Below the pieces are notes generated by a model. That model had not been told where the DNA came from. It searched no databases and was given only the letters and a program-made list of their open reading frames with translations. Made by a program: the position numbers and the translations under genes. From Rhodocyclales bacterium (GTDB lineage: Bacteria > Pseudomonadota > Gammaproteobacteria > Burkholderiales > Rhodocyclaceae), in assembly GCA_016215645.1 (NCBI GenBank), contig JACRIX010000008.1, positions 1-64,000 of the forward strand: 64,000 nt of DNA, in the 5' to 3' direction. Shown here piece by piece: positions 1 to 8,551 of this stretch (the first letter of the stretch is position 1; the number at the start of each line of letters is the position of its first letter).

Positions 1-2287
1 ACTCGGCGATGTCGCCCATCATCTTCAGCGCAAACTCTGAGTAGAATATGCAGGTGTTCTGGCCATGGTCCTCCTTGAGTATGTCGGCCTGCACCGTGCC
101 GCGCACCTAAGAGAGCGTCCATTCGCGGATCTTCTCGGCTTCGTCCTCGGTCGGCTGGCGATTGTTGTCGGTGACGAACTTGGCTATCTGCTGGTCGATC
201 GCGGCATTGAGGAACATGGCCAGCATCATCGGCGCCGGACCGTTGATGGTCATCGATACCGAGGTCGCCGGATCGCACAGGTCGAAGCCCGAGTAGAGCA
301 CCTTGAGGTCGTCCAGCGTGGCGATCGAGACGCCGGAATTGCCGACCTTGCCGTAGATGTCCGGGCGCGGATCGGGGTCGCAGCCATACAGCGTGACCGA
401 GTCGAAGGCCGTGGACAGGCGCTTGGCCGGCATGCCCTCGGACACCTTGAGGAAGCGCTTGTTGGTGCGGAAGGCGTCGCCCTCGCCGGCGAACATGCGC
501 GTCGGATCTTCGTTCTCGCGCTTGAAGGCGAAGACGCCGGCGGTGTAGGGGAAGGAGCCGGGAACGTTCTCGCGCATCAGGAACTTGAGCAGTTCGCCCT
601 CGTCCTCGAAGCGCGGCAGTACCACCTTGCGGATCCGGGTGCCGGAGAGCGTCTCGTAAATCAAACCGGTGCGGATTTCCTTGTCGCGGATCTTGACCAC
701 GTACTCGTCGCCGGCATAGGCCTTCTTCATGTCCGGCCACATCGCCAGGAGCTTCCTCGCATGCGGCGTCAGCTGGCCGTCTTTCCAGGTGATGAGTTCA
801 TCGAAATCCCTGGCCTGCTTGCCGCAAGCCTCGAAGATGGCCTTGGCCGTCTTCAGCGACTGGCGTTCGCGCGCCAGCGTGGCCTGTTCGGCAACGTGCC
901 TGTGGTAGCCGCGCAGGGTATCGGCGATCTCGGCGAGGTACCTGACGCGGTCGGCGGGCACGATGGCGCGGCCGGCTGACGAGGCCTTGACGGTGACGGC
1001 CGGCAGCCGCCCCCTGGCGAACTTGAGGCCGCGCTCGGCAAGCTTCGGCGCCAGCGCCTGGTAGAGCGCGGTGATGCCGTCGTCGTTGAAGCGCGCCGCC
1101 ATGGTGCCGAACACCGGCATGTCGTCGGGCTTCTCGCCGAAGCGTTCGCGATTGCGTTGGTACTGCTTGCGCACATCGCGCAGCGCATCGGAGGCCCCAC
1201 GCCGGTCGAACTTGTTGATGGCGACGAAGTCGGCAAAGTCGAGCATGTCGATCTTTTCCAGTTGCGAGGCGGCGCCGAACTCGGGGGTCATGACGTAGAG
1301 CGAAACATCGACCAGCGGCACGATGGCGGCATCGCCCTGGCCGATGCCGGACGTCTCGACCACGATCAGGTCGAAGCCGGCCACCTTGCAGGCGGCGATC
1401 ACGTCGGGCAGGGCCTTGGAGATTTCCGAGCCGGTGTCGCGGGTGGCCAGCGAACGCATGTAGATACTGGGATGCTGGATCGCGTTCATGCGGATGCGGT
1501 CGCCCAGCAGCGCGCCGCCGGTGCGCTTGCGCGAGGGGTCGATCGAGATCACCGCGATCTTCTGCGCATCGTCCTGGTCGAGGCGAAAGCGGCGGATCAG
1601 CTCGTCGGTCAGCGATGACTTGCCGGCGCCGCCGGTACCGGTAATACCCAGGGTGGGAACTGCGGTCGGCGCCGACGACAGAGTGGCGGCCTTCTCCAGC
1701 AGCGCCTTCTTCGCCTTCTCCGGCCAGGCGCCGTTTTCCAGCGCGGTGATGATCTGCGCGAGATTCCGCAGGCGCTCGGCGCCGTCGGCGACTTCCAGCG
1801 CCTTGAGTTCCTGCGGCGCGCGTTTGGAGAGATCGTGGTCGCAGCGCATCACCATGTCGTTGATCATGCCCTGCAGGCCCATCTTCTGGCCGTCCTCGAC
1901 CGAATACAAATGGGCCACGCCGTAGTCGTGCAGCTCCTCCATCTCGGCCGGCACGATGACGCCGCCGCCGCCGCCGAAGACCTTGATGTTCTCTCCGCCG
2001 CGCGCCTTGAGCAGGTCGATCATGTACTTGAAGAATTCGACGTGGCCGCCCTGGTAGGAGGACACCGCGATGCCTTGCGCATCCTCCTGCAGCGCGGCGT
2101 TGACGATCTCGTCGACCGAACGGTTGTGGCCGAGGTGGATCACCTCGGCGCCGGTCGCCTGCAGGATGCGGCGCATGATGTTGATCGAGGCGTCGTGGCC
2201 GTCGAACAGCGAGGTGGCGGTGACGAAGCGCACCTTGTGCCTGGGCTTGTAGGGCACCAGCTTGGCAGCGATGGACAAGTCGGTCAT
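1..2287 (-). pseudogene. icmF: Fused isobutyryl-CoA mutase IcmF, 3' end outside window, in-frame TAG
   Basis: Adenosylcobalamin-dependent acyl-CoA mutase fused to its own G-protein chaperone; family members interconvert isobutyryl-CoA/n-butyryl-CoA or related branched acyl-CoAs. Read from ATG at 2287, preceded by CAGGAG. Domains: B12-binding domain at about residues 20-150 with the DGHDAS base-on motif (His31), MeaB-like GTPase with GITGTGGAGKSS at about 214-225, and mutase/substrate domain from about 540. Translation meets TAG at 107-109 after residue 726 (EKIREWTLS-stop). The same frame then continues as [18 protein letters not shown] and further family-like sequence to the window edge, where the family is normally uninterrupted to about 1090 residues. 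The TAG may be a real nonsense mutation, a read error or a read-through codon. The divergent AraC-type gene is the likely regulator. Family identity is firm; functional state is open. Confidence 0.88.
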
Positions 2288-2387
2288 GGCGCGGCTCCTG
2301 AAGATGGCGGCAGGCTTTGCATGATAGGGAAAGCCCGGCGACGATGCCATGACACAAAACGACGATAACTATGCATAATTTGCCATC

Positions 2388-3437
2388 ATGCCCACAACAA
2401 GCCCCCGGCCACGCAGGACCACCGGCAGCGCGCCAACGGTCGCCATCGGCTTTGTTACCGGCATTCTTGCCGGAATCGGCCGCACCGGGCTGAGCCCGCG
2501 GGAGCTGCTCGAACATGCAGGAATTGCCAGCGATCTGATCCACCAGCGCAATGCCCGCGTCCCCGTGGCGCACTACGCGGCGCTGTATCGCCTGATCAAT
2601 GAGCAGCTCGACGACGAGGCCTTCGCACTTTTCTCGCGGCCGCTGCGCCGTGGCAGCTTCGAACTGCTGTGTCGCGCCGTGTTGTCAGCGCCGACTCTTG
2701 AGGTCGCGCTGGAGCGCATCGCCCGCAGCCTGCGTGTACTACTCGACGATGTCTCGGTCGACCTCGATCGGGGCGGCCGCGCGGCGGTCCTGGTCATCGC
2801 CGAGGAGCAGCCGCTGCCGGTCGGTCGCGCCGGACGGGTGTTTGCCTTCGAGTGGCTGCTGCGCCTGATCCACGGCCTGGCCGCCTGGCTGGTGGCGCAT
2901 CCGCTGCCGCTGGACGAAGTCAGCTTTCCCTATCCGCCGCCCTTGCACGTCGCCGACTACGAACTGGTCTTCGCCCCGCGTCACAGCTTCGACGCGCCAC
3001 GCCTGGAAGCGCGCTTCCCGATCGAATGGCTGGCGCTGCCGGTGCGTCGCGACGAGGCGGCGCTGACGCTCTTCCTCGCCGACGCGCCGGCCAGCATCAC
3101 CACGCTCTATCGCCGCGACCGGGCGTTGGCGCAGCGCGTGCGCGAACACCTGCGTGCCGCCCTGCCCGAACACCTCGCGCTGCCGGCGCTGGCCACGCGC
3201 CTGTTTCTTTCGCCGCGCACCCTGCACCGCCGGCTGGAGGACGAAGGCACCAGCTTTCGCGCCATCAAGGACGGCTTGCGCCGCGAACTCGCCATCGAAT
3301 GGCTGTCGACGACATCGCGGCCGATGGGCCGCATCGGCGCCGACCTCGGTTTCGCCGACGCTGCCGCCTTCTATCGTGCCTTCGCCGCCTGGACCGGCAG
3401 CGGTCCGCGCGACTACCGGCGCCGCTTTGGTGCCTGA
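2388..3437 (+). CDS. AraC-family transcriptional regulator
   Basis: 349-residue DNA-binding regulator. The N-terminal two thirds (about 30-220) match the arabinose-binding-like domain found in OruR/ArgR-type AraC regulators. The C-terminal domain (about 260-345) is the double helix-turn-helix, with LALPALATRLFLSPRTLHRR as first recognition region and the closing GFADAAAFYRAFAAWTGSGP signature. It is divergent from icmF with about 100 bases between the two starts, so control of acyl-CoA mutase expression is the natural inference; the ligand is unknown. ATG at 2388 is taken because no better start lies downstream before the conserved domain. Confidence 0.85.
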   Translation: MPTTSPRPRRTTGSAPTVAIGFVTGILAGIGRTGLSPRELLEHAGIASDLIHQRNARVPVAHYAALYRLINEQLDDEAFALFSRPLRRGSFELLCRAVLSAPTLEVALERIARSLRVLLDDVSVDLDRGGRAAVLVIAEEQPLPVGRAGRVFAFEWLLRLIHGLAAWLVAHPLPLDEVSFPYPPPLHVADYELVFAPRHSFDAPRLEARFPIEWLALPVRRDEAALTLFLADAPASITTLYRRDRALAQRVREHLRAALPEHLALPALATRLFLSPRTLHRRLEDEGTSFRAIKDGLRRELAIEWLSTTSRPMGRIGADLGFADAAAFYRAFAAWTGSGPRDYRRRFGA

Positions 3438-3497
3438 GCGGGATGCGCCGGCCGCGACGATGTTAGGATTCCGCTTCCCGATCCGCACCTGCCAGAC

Positions 3498-3929
3498 GTG
3501 ACCTCGCCACCCGCCACTACCCTGCCCGTCGATTTCGAGATCGGCATCGCCGAACTCGACGCCCAGCACAAGCGCCTGCACGGCTTGCTGGAGCGTCTGC
3601 GCGAAGCGGTGGGCAAGCACTACGGCTTCGCCACCATTGCCATCCTCGACGAGTTGTCCATCGAAGCGCGGATCCACTTCGCGGTCGAGGAAAGCCTGAT
3701 GCGCATGCTGTCGTTCCCGGAGGTCGGGTCCCATATCACCGAGCACGAAAATCTGCGGGGCCAGTTGGAAAAGTTTCGCAAGCGCGCCCAGGACTTCGAG
3801 GTCGCCGACGACCTCGCGGCCTTTATCCAGCAGTGGCTGAACGACCACGTCGATCGCTTCGACCGGGACTTCGTCGACCATTTCCTGCGTGCCGGCGTCG
3901 ATCCGAGAGCCGCCCCCGAATCGCCGTGA
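3498..3929 (+). CDS. Bacteriohemerythrin
   Basis: 143-residue single-domain hemerythrin, an oxygen-binding non-heme diiron protein of the cytosol. All seven expected ligands are visible: His24 (DAQHKRL), His60 and Glu64 (IHFAVEESLM), His79 and His83 (HITEHENL), His117 and Asp122 (NDHVDRFD). GTG start at 3498. The stop overlaps the GTG start of the following dehydrogenase (GTGA), so the two genes are probably translationally coupled, although no functional link is obvious. Proteins of this type store or deliver O2, or sense it. Confidence 0.88.
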   Translation: MTSPPATTLPVDFEIGIAELDAQHKRLHGLLERLREAVGKHYGFATIAILDELSIEARIHFAVEESLMRMLSFPEVGSHITEHENLRGQLEKFRKRAQDFEVADDLAAFIQQWLNDHVDRFDRDFVDHFLRAGVDPRAAPESP

Positions 3930-4987
3930 AGGCAACGCGCATCGCCGTCATCCCCGGCGACGGCATCGGCCGCGAAGTGGTACCCGAAGGCCTGCGGGTA
4001 CTACAGGCCGCCGCAAGCCGCTTCGACATCGCCCTGGCCTTCGACCACTTCGACTGGAGCTGCGACTACTACCTCAAGCACAGCCGCATGATGCCCGATG
4101 ACTGGAAGGCACAGATCGGCAGTCACGACGCCATCTTCTTCGGCGCCGTCGGCTGGCCGGAGAAGGTGCCCGACCACATCTCACTGTGGGGCTCGCTGCT
4201 CAAATTCCGCCGCGAGTTCGACCAGTACGTGAACCTGCGCCCGGTGCGCCTGATGCCGGGCGTGCCCAGCCCGCTGGCGAACCGCCAGGTCGGCGACATC
4301 GATTTCTACGTGGTGCGCGAAAACACCGAGGGCGAATACTCCAGTGTCGGCGGCCGCATGTACGAGGGCACGGAACAGGAAACCGTGATCCAGGAGAGCA
4401 TCTTCACCCGCCGCGGCACCGACCGCATCATGAAGTTCGCCTTCGAACTGGCGCTGACGCGACCGAAGAAGCACCTCACCTCGGCCACCAAATCGAACGG
4501 AATATCGATCTCCATGCCCTGGTGGGACGAGCGCTTTGCCGAGATGGCGGCGAACTATCCGGCGGTGCGCGCCGACAAGTACCACATCGACATCCTCACC
4601 GCGCATTTCGTGCGCCATCCGGACTGGTTCGACGTCGTGGTGGCGTCCAACCTGTTCGGCGACATCCTTTCGGACCTCGGTCCGGCCTGCACCGGCACCA
4701 TCGGCATCGCGCCCTCGGCCAACCTCAACCCCGAGCGGCTGTTCCCCTCGCTGTTCGAGCCCGTGCATGGCTCGGCGCCGGACATCACCGGCCGCGGCAT
4801 CGCCAACCCGATCGGCCAGATCTGGTGCGGGGCAATGATGCTGGAACACCTGGGCCACCCGGAGGCGGCCGCCACGATCATGCGCGCCATCGAGACCGTG
4901 ACGGCGAAAGGCCCGCGCACGCCGGACATGGGCGGCACGGCAACCACCGTCGACGTCGGCAGGGCGATCGAGGCGGCGCTGGGCTGA
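3926..4987 (+). CDS. Tartrate/D-malate dehydrogenase (beta-decarboxylating)
   Basis: 353-residue NAD-dependent beta-hydroxyacid oxidative decarboxylase of the isocitrate/isopropylmalate dehydrogenase family. The N-terminal IAVIPGDGIGREV strand, the ENTEGEYSSVGGR motif, the TSATKSNGISISMPWWDERF stretch and NLFGDILSDLGPACTG (metal-binding Asp) are characteristic of the tartrate dehydrogenase/TtuC/DmlA branch rather than LeuB. The likely substrate is D-malate or tartrate with release of CO2. GTG at 3926 is chosen because it directly precedes the conserved first strand and overlaps the hemerythrin stop. The stop abuts the stop of convergent cusA with no intergenic space. Confidence 0.88.
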   Translation: MKATRIAVIPGDGIGREVVPEGLRVLQAAASRFDIALAFDHFDWSCDYYLKHSRMMPDDWKAQIGSHDAIFFGAVGWPEKVPDHISLWGSLLKFRREFDQYVNLRPVRLMPGVPSPLANRQVGDIDFYVVRENTEGEYSSVGGRMYEGTEQETVIQESIFTRRGTDRIMKFAFELALTRPKKHLTSATKSNGISISMPWWDERFAEMAANYPAVRADKYHIDILTAHFVRHPDWFDVVVASNLFGDILSDLGPACTGTIGIAPSANLNPERLFPSLFEPVHGSAPDITGRGIANPIGQIWCGAMMLEHLGHPEAAATIMRAIETVTAKGPRTPDMGGTATTVDVGRAIEAALG

Positions 4988-7900
4988 TCAGGCCGAGGAA
5001 AGCCCCCGCCTCAGCCGCCACTCCTTCACCAGCGCATAGATCGCCGGAATCACGATCAGCGTCAGCACCGTCGACGAGATCATGCCGCCGACCATGGGCG
5101 CAGCGATGCGGCGCATGACTTCGGAACCGGTGCCGGTGCTCCACATGATCGGCAAGAGGCCCGCCATGATCGCCACCAAGGTCATCAGCTTGGGCCGCAC
5201 ACGTTCCACCGCGCCTTCCATCACCGCGCCGTACAAGTCGGCGCTGGCGACACGGCGATTTTCGGCCCGGCAAGCGGCCTGCGCCGCTTCCCAGGCGTGG
5301 TCGAGGTAGATCAGCATCACCACGCCGGTCTCCGCCGCGACGCCGGCCAGGGCGATGAAGCCGACCGCCACCGCCACCGAGAGGTTGTAGCCGAGCAGCC
5401 ACATCAGCCAGACACCGCCGACCAGGGCGAAGGGCACCGAGAGCATCACGATCAGCGTCTCGGTCATGCGCCGGAAATTGAGGTAGAGCAGCAGGAAGAT
5501 GATCAGCAGGGTCACCGGCACCACTACCTTGAGCTTCTCGATGGCGCGCTCCATGTACTCGAACTGGCCGCTCCAGGTGATGTAGTAGCCGGGCGGGAAC
5601 TTGACCTTGTCGTTGACCGCCTGGCGCGCCGCGGCGACGTAGGAGCCGATGTCGCGCTCGCGGATGTCGACGTAGATGTAGGCCGAGAGCAGCGCGTTCT
5701 CGGTGCGTATCGCCGGCGCGCCCTTGACGATGGAAATCTTCGCGACCTGACCCAGCGGCACCATGGCGGGCGGCGCGTTCGATTCCATGCCGGAGCCATA
5801 CACCGGCACCAGCACCTCGCGCGCGATGGCCTGCGGGTCGGAACGCAGCTCGCGCGGATAGCGCAGGATGACGCCGAAGCGCTCGCGCCCTTCGACCGTG
5901 GTGGTCACCATCTCGCCGCCCAGCGCCGTGCCTATGGTGTCCTGCAGTTCGCCGACCGAGAGGCCATAGCGCGCCAGGGCCGCGCGGTCGGGTTCGATGT
6001 CGAGGTAGAAGCCGCCGGTGATGCGTTCGGCGTAGGCGCTGGTGGTGCCAGGCACCGCCTTGACCACGCCTTCGATCTCGCGCGCCAGGCGTTCCATCTC
6101 GGCCAGGTCCTTGCCGAAGACCTTGATCCCGATCGGCGTGCGGATGCCGGTGGACAGCATGTCGATGCGCGCCTTGATCGGCATGGTCCAGGAGTTGGCC
6201 ACGCCGGGGAACTGCAAGGCCTTGTCGAGTTCGGCGATCAGCTTGTCGGTGGTCATCCCCGGCCGCCATTCCGACTCGGGCTTCAAGTTGATCACGGTCT
6301 CGAACATCTCGGTCGGCGCCGGGTCGGTCGCCGTATTGGCGCGGCCGGCCTTGCCGATCACCGAGGACACCTCGGGGAAGCTCTTGATGATCTTGTCCTG
6401 GGTCTGCAGCAGCTCGCCGGCCTTGGTGATGGACATGCCCGGCAGCGAGGTCGGCATGTAGAACAGCGTGCCTTCGTTGAGCGTCGGCATGAACTCGCTG
6501 CCCAGGCGCGAGGCCGGATACACCGTGGCCACCATGGCGATCAGGGCGAGAAGGATGGTGCCGCCCTTGAAGCGCATGACGCCGGCGATGACCGGCCGGT
6601 AGAGCCAGATCAGCACGCGGTTCACCGGGTTCTTCGCCTCCGGCATGATCCTGCCGCGAATGAAGAACAGCATCAGCACCGGCACCAGGGTCACGGAAAG
6701 CATGGCGGCACCGGCCATGGCGAAGGTCTTGGTGTAGGCCAGCGGCGAGAACAGGCGGCCCTCCTGCGCTTCCAGCGTGAATACCGGCAGGAAGGAGACG
6801 GTGATGATCAGCAGCGAGAAGAACAGCGCCGGGCCGACCTCCCGGCATGCCGCCACGATAGCCTCGGCGCGCTCGGCGTTGGTATGGTCTTCCTTGAGCC
6901 GTTCGATGTGCTTGTGGGCATTCTCGATCATGACGATCGCGGCATCGACCATGGCGCCGATGGCGATGGCGACACCGCCCAGGCTCATGATGTTGGAATT
7001 CATGCCGAGCGCGCGCATGGCGATGAAGGCGATCAGCACGCCGACCGGCAGCATGATGATCGCCACCAGTGCGCTCCTGACATGCAGCAGGAACACCAGG
7101 CAAACCGCGGCGACGATGAGGCTTTCCTCGATCAGCGTGGTCTTCAGGGTATCGATCGCGCGATGGATCAGTTCGGCGCGGTCATACACGGTCTCGATCG
7201 TGACGCCGGCCGGCAGGCCCGGCGCGATCTCGGCCAGCTTTTCCTTGACGCCATGGATCACGTCGAGAGCATTCTGCCCGTAGCGCGCCATGGCGATGCC
7301 GGACACCACCTCGCCCTCGCCATTGAGCTCGGTGATGCCGCGCCGCTCGTCGGGGCCGAGTTCGACGCGGGCGATGTCGCGCACCAGCACCGGCGTGCCG
7401 CGCTCGGCCTTCACCACCAGGCCCTCGATGTCGGCCTTGCCGCGCAGGTAGCCACGACCGCGCACCATGTATTCGGTCTCGGCCATCTCGACCACGCGGC
7501 CGCCGACGTCGCGATTCGAATCGCGGATCGCCTGCACCACCTTCATCAGCGGCACGCCATAGGAGCGCAGCTTGACCGGATCGACGATCACCTGGTACTG
7601 CTGGACGAAGCCGCCGATGCTGGCCACCTCGGCCACACCCGGCGCCTTGGTCAGCTGGTAGCGGACGAACCAGTCCTGCAACGTGCGCAGTTCGGCCAGC
7701 GATTTGTCTTTCGCTTGCAACACGTACTGGTACACCCAGCCGACGCCGGTGGCATCCGGCCCCAGCTGCGGCGTGATGCCGCGCGGCAGGCGACCGGAGG
7801 CGAAGTTGAGGTACTCCAGCACCCGCGAACGCGCCCAGTAGATGTCGGTGCCGTCCTCGAAGATCACATAGACGAAGGAGGCGCCGAAGAAGGAGAAGCC

Positions 7901-8149
7901 ACGCACCACCTTCGACTTCGGCACCGAGAGCATGGCCGTGGTCAGCGGGTAGGTGACCTGGTCCTCGACCACCTGCGGCGCCTGGCCCGGCACCTCGGTG
8001 TAGATGATGACCTGCACGTCGGAAAGGTCGGGCAGCGCGTCGAGCGGCGTCTTCAGCACGGCATGGATGCCGGCCAGGGTGATGAACACCGTCATGATGA
8101 CGACAAGGAACTTGTTGCGCGCCGACCAGGAGATGAGGGCGTTCAGCAT
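4988..8149 (-). CDS. cusA: Copper/silver efflux RND permease CusA
   Basis: 1053-residue inner-membrane trimeric RND pump that moves Cu(I)/Ag(I) from cytoplasm or periplasm into the CusCB channel, driven by proton influx. Family features include the N-terminal helix MLNALISWSARNKFLVVIM, the PDLSDVQV periplasmic segment, the proton-relay helix AIAIGAMVDAAIVMIENAHK, and Met-containing periplasmic stretches such as LPGMSITKAG. ATG 8149 is preferred over 8212 because the conserved protein begins there; the upstream ORF extension runs into a repeat element. Last gene of the minus-strand cusRSFCBA cluster, separated from cusB by about 400 bases containing that element. Confidence 0.93.
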   Translation of the reverse strand: MLNALISWSARNKFLVVIMTVFITLAGIHAVLKTPLDALPDLSDVQVIIYTEVPGQAPQVVEDQVTYPLTTAMLSVPKSKVVRGFSFFGASFVYVIFEDGTDIYWARSRVLEYLNFASGRLPRGITPQLGPDATGVGWVYQYVLQAKDKSLAELRTLQDWFVRYQLTKAPGVAEVASIGGFVQQYQVIVDPVKLRSYGVPLMKVVQAIRDSNRDVGGRVVEMAETEYMVRGRGYLRGKADIEGLVVKAERGTPVLVRDIARVELGPDERRGITELNGEGEVVSGIAMARYGQNALDVIHGVKEKLAEIAPGLPAGVTIETVYDRAELIHRAIDTLKTTLIEESLIVAAVCLVFLLHVRSALVAIIMLPVGVLIAFIAMRALGMNSNIMSLGGVAIAIGAMVDAAIVMIENAHKHIERLKEDHTNAERAEAIVAACREVGPALFFSLLIITVSFLPVFTLEAQEGRLFSPLAYTKTFAMAGAAMLSVTLVPVLMLFFIRGRIMPEAKNPVNRVLIWLYRPVIAGVMRFKGGTILLALIAMVATVYPASRLGSEFMPTLNEGTLFYMPTSLPGMSITKAGELLQTQDKIIKSFPEVSSVIGKAGRANTATDPAPTEMFETVINLKPESEWRPGMTTDKLIAELDKALQFPGVANSWTMPIKARIDMLSTGIRTPIGIKVFGKDLAEMERLAREIEGVVKAVPGTTSAYAERITGGFYLDIEPDRAALARYGLSVGELQDTIGTALGGEMVTTTVEGRERFGVILRYPRELRSDPQAIAREVLVPVYGSGMESNAPPAMVPLGQVAKISIVKGAPAIRTENALLSAYIYVDIRERDIGSYVAAARQAVNDKVKFPPGYYITWSGQFEYMERAIEKLKVVVPVTLLIIFLLLYLNFRRMTETLIVMLSVPFALVGGVWLMWLLGYNLSVAVAVGFIALAGVAAETGVVMLIYLDHAWEAAQAACRAENRRVASADLYGAVMEGAVERVRPKLMTLVAIMAGLLPIMWSTGTGSEVMRRIAAPMVGGMISSTVLTLIVIPAIYALVKEWRLRRGLSSA

Positions 8150-8189
8150 GGTGCTTGCTCCATGGCGAACCCGTTGGAAGCCAGGTGGG

Positions 8190-8517
8190 CGCCGAGAGCG
8201 ATGGGTGCCCATCTCCGTCCGTGTCCCCCGGGCCGATAAGGCGCCGGCCCTCCTCCTTTACCTACCGGAGATGGGCACCCATCGCCCTCGGCGGGATACG
8301 CTTCTGCCTTGCTACGGTAAAAACCCGAAGGCGTCACCGGATCGGGAGGGTGGGGCGTTCCCCGCAGCGAAGTAAAGAAGGGCGTAGGCAGGGTTTCGCG
8401 GAGCACTGCTCCGCGCTGCCGAAGCCGGCTTGCCATGCAGGGCAAGCCGTGGGAGGAAGCGCCGGAACGGCGCTGACGGATGACATGAGCGGAGGGGAAT
8501 GCCCCGCCGTCCCGATC
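8190..8517 (-). repeat. Structured intra-operon repeat element, copy 1
   Basis: A 28-bp inverted repeat (8190-8217 with 8266-8293, 27 of 28 paired) encloses a 48-base loop. A second, longer-range inverted repeat pairs 8340-8360 with 8497-8517 (about 18 of 21), and smaller hairpins such as CGGAG-CACTG-CTCCG (8399-8413) lie inside it. Copy 2 is at 43969-44224. The 48-base loops of the two copies agree at 44 positions, while the 28-bp stems have different sequence but keep pairing. On the operon strand the loop contains AAAGGAGGAGG, a Shine-Dalgarno-like sequence. The element ends 40 bases before the cusA start and fills most of the cusB-cusA gap. Confidence 0.8.
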
Positions 8518-8551
8518 TCGCACCGGCCAAGAATCCGCGGCGGTTTTCATC

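Noticed and set aside
107-109. TAG in icmF as pyrrolysine codon
   Set aside because: No pyl genes in the window and IcmF does not use pyrrolysine; a point mutation or read error is simpler.
5297-8239. 980-codon plus-strand frame opposite cusA
   Set aside because: Antisense shadow in GC-rich coding DNA; His/Asp/Arg-rich composition and no domain, while the minus strand has a complete RND pump.
8143-8550. Minus-strand reading frame across the structured repeat, and its counterpart at 43952-44344, with similar peptides (KGGGPA-RPGGHGR pattern)
   Set aside because: The shared peptide arises from the conserved DNA loop; stems covary as base pairs and not as synonymous codons, and no ribosome-binding site or domain supports a protein.
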